NCBI GenBank assembly: GCA_023078555.1
Contig: CM041201.1
Coordinates: 1,991,713-2,055,712 of the forward strand
DNA: 64,000 bases
From: Ulva prolifera
Taxonomy: Eukaryota > Chlorophyta > Ulvophyceae > Ulvales > Ulvaceae
Reading direction: 5' to 3'
Within the stretch, counting starts at the first letter, position 1, and every line of letters begins with the position of its first letter. Shown here piece after piece: positions 62,093 to 64,000 of this stretch. The notes under the pieces were generated by a model. That model was not told the origin of the DNA, did not search any database, and saw only the letters and a list, made by a program, of their open reading frames with translations. Made by a program: the position numbers and the translations under genes.

Positions 62093-64000
62093 ATCATTGA
62101 GGCTGTGCCCCTGTGAGCCCAAGAGGGCTGCACCTTGCCATGACCTACGGGTGACATACATGATGTAGGCTGCCGTGCACAATTTAGACCAAATTTGTAT
62201 GTATGCGTGATTTCATAGACCTGGGACCTCGGGTTCTTTGTCCCCTGAAATGCGCATGGAGAATCTGGCATTTGATCTGCTGACAGCATCTGTATGTTCC
62301 TCATAGGCCTGGGCTATGGTGCTCTCGTGAAGTCGTGCAGACAATGGGCACTCACACGGCTTGCTGTTGCTGGACAGAACACATGCTGGAGGCTCTGCAG
62401 CTTGTGTCTTTGTGTTTTGCTTGCGTGCATTTGAGATGTCGGTGTTCATGCTGGGACCTCCAGGCACCTTGTGCAGGTTGTGTCGAAGATCAGGCCTGAT
62501 CATGCATCTGTGGAACCAAGGTGTGGCGAGAGGACTCTGCAGCAGCACCCTTGGCGTTTTTAGAGATCATACACACATAGCATTTGGTATGATGATGTTG
62601 GGACGCGCCGCTGCACTTGGGTCAGACCTTTCTATGAGGCAGGTCTGGGGCAGCTCTTGGACCGCAGGTCACACCAGCATGGCTAAGTCTCGTTAAGGAC
62701 ACTAGCCCTTCATATGGCAATGATGATGGCGGGCAGGACAGGGCAAATCATGGAACCGGTTGACGCGTTCACAAGATGTTCCGAACATACTGCAGGCAGG
62801 CCTGTGGGTTTGGCACACTGCACTGTGATGACAGTTGATCATAGCATTTATGCAGCTGCGGTGTATCTGCAGCAGGGTGTGTGACTGCAGGCCACCCACT
62901 TGCGGACTACTTCCCTGCTGGTAAAGGTAAATATGGGTTCACACGGGTGTATCTCGCAGGGGACATTGACAACACAGGAGGCGTATCCTTGAGAGGACCA
63001 TGGCACCTCTGAATACACGGGACCACATAACGACGGTTGTGCATCTGGGTGCTGCATTGCACAGTTATCCACTCGTCGGTGCACTTTGACCACCTTGACT
63101 TGGTTCCCTCTGCTCACAGCACGAACAAGTGCACCACAGTAGACGCACATGTGTGCACAGCTGGAAAGCCAGATGCGTGTGACACAAGTCTGGATGTGTG
63201 CCGCATGATTGGGGTGCTGGACGAGTATACGATAGCCATGCCCGCACAAACGGGTGTGTTACCCCAGCGACCACAGAACGAGCCAGCGCGGGTACTCAAG
63301 GCGCCACTGTGTGTGTGTGCTGGTGTGTGGGTGTGTGCTTGGCGGTCTGCGGATCTGTGTCGCTTGCTACGCCGGTGATGGGTGAGATGTTCGTGGGTGT
63401 CTTGGTGTTTGCTTCGTCTGCTTGCTCCTTTCGCGGTGCTGCCCGACTTGCTGCCTTTGTCCTTGTAACTCAAGGCGCCACTGACGGTGACTGTGTTCCG
63501 GCACGGCGTTATCCTACTACACTGCTTTACGTCTATTTCAGCGATAGTTTGCTGACCGCTGCAGCGCGCTGTCTGTGATGTTGGGAGTCATGTGGCGAGC
63601 GCTTGCGACGGGATTCACTCTCTTTGCCCCCAAACGACTTGCCCCAGTCAGGGCTTGCGGAATTCTGTAGAAGTTCCGATAAAACTGAAATTTTCGAAAT
63701 GATCTCCGCTGCATGATGCCGGTCACCGGCGTGATGAATTCGTCAGGCACAGACCAAGTCGTTTCAACGGTCGGAGGCATTCTTGATGAACCCGCAAGCA
63801 CTAGCCCCATACAGTTTGAATCACGTCCTATCATGCCTTCAGCTCAATCGGACGGGACCGGATCTCGCCGCATACTGGGCCCTCTGTCGTCGACCGTCGC
63901 GAGAGGAAGCGTTAGCCTGAATCCAGGCACGCTGAAGCTCCAACACAGCGTATCAACCTTACGTGCAGGATCTACCAGTAACAAACTAACTAACATGTCG
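62093..64000. other. Unresolved right end
   Basis: No firm gene. It may contain last exons of the K+ channel. On the minus strand, frames from 63,834 (PPTVETTWSVPDEFITPVTG) and from 63,473 (MSYKDKGSKSGSTAKGASRR, Ser/Arg/His-rich) could be pieces of a gene entering from the right, but the joins and family are not established. Confidence 0.35.

Noticed and set aside
1..64000. tRNA, rRNA, CRISPR arrays, bacterial operons or IS elements
   Set aside because: None recognised by eye; tRNA genes could be missed without a covariance search such as tRNAscan-SE.

Overview
The window is nuclear DNA of a eukaryote, most likely a chlorophyte green alga; the class cannot be fixed from the sequence, and a trebouxiophyte is only a guess. 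Coding exons are GC-rich and short, and they are separated by introns that usually begin GTGCGN/GTGAGT and end TGCAG. Gene content fits an alga: a probably plastid-targeted ribose-5-phosphate isomerase A, a plant-type Nudix protein, a peroxisomal-type catalase, a cytosolic ribosomal protein eL28, a Shaker/KCNH-like K+ channel and a very large FG nucleoporin. There are no bacterial operons, IS elements or CRISPR arrays. Gene models were built by hand from reading frame, splice-site consensus and phase bookkeeping. Where I give exon coordinates, the phases of adjoining exons agree unless I say otherwise.

Layout: 0.35-1.02 kb (+) C-terminal exon of an SLC35F-like membrane transporter; 1.8-3.25 kb (+) complete five-exon Nudix gene; 4.5-5.16 kb (+) exons of an unidentified gene; 5.2-9.0 kb no convincing gene; 9.0-12.4 kb (+) complete six-exon gene for a secreted, Ala-rich, Cys-containing protein of unknown family; 14.2-17.6 kb (-) catalase, eight exons; 20.2-21.0 kb (-) exons of a coding-looking gene I cannot name; 22.4-24.1 kb (+) BAP31-like ER protein; 24.8-29.2 kb (-) a large glycosylation-site-rich, single-pass RING-H2 protein; 29.6-41.5 kb (+) a NUP214/Nup159-type nucleoporin of about 2250 residues, divergent from the RING-H2 gene; 42-44.5 kb degenerate DNA with a decayed partial copy of the nucleoporin gene and a hammerhead-like motif; 44.9-48.5 kb (-) a Crinkler-like protein with a PD-(D/E)XK-type motif; 50.1-51.3 kb (-) eL28; 53.4-54.2 kb (+) intronless ribose-5-phosphate isomerase; 55.3-56.2 kb (+) a protein with DnaJ-like CxxCxGxG zinc motifs; 57.2-62.1 kb (+) a voltage-gated-type K+ channel with a C-linker and a cyclic-nucleotide-binding-like domain.

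The genes do not form a pathway; this is ordinary eukaryotic gene order with both strands used. The items most worth following are the secreted Ala/Cys periodic protein, the Crinkler-like gene, the RING-H2 receptor-like gene, the unnamed minus-strand gene near 20.5 kb, and the relic copy of the nucleoporin gene beside a hammerhead-like signature.
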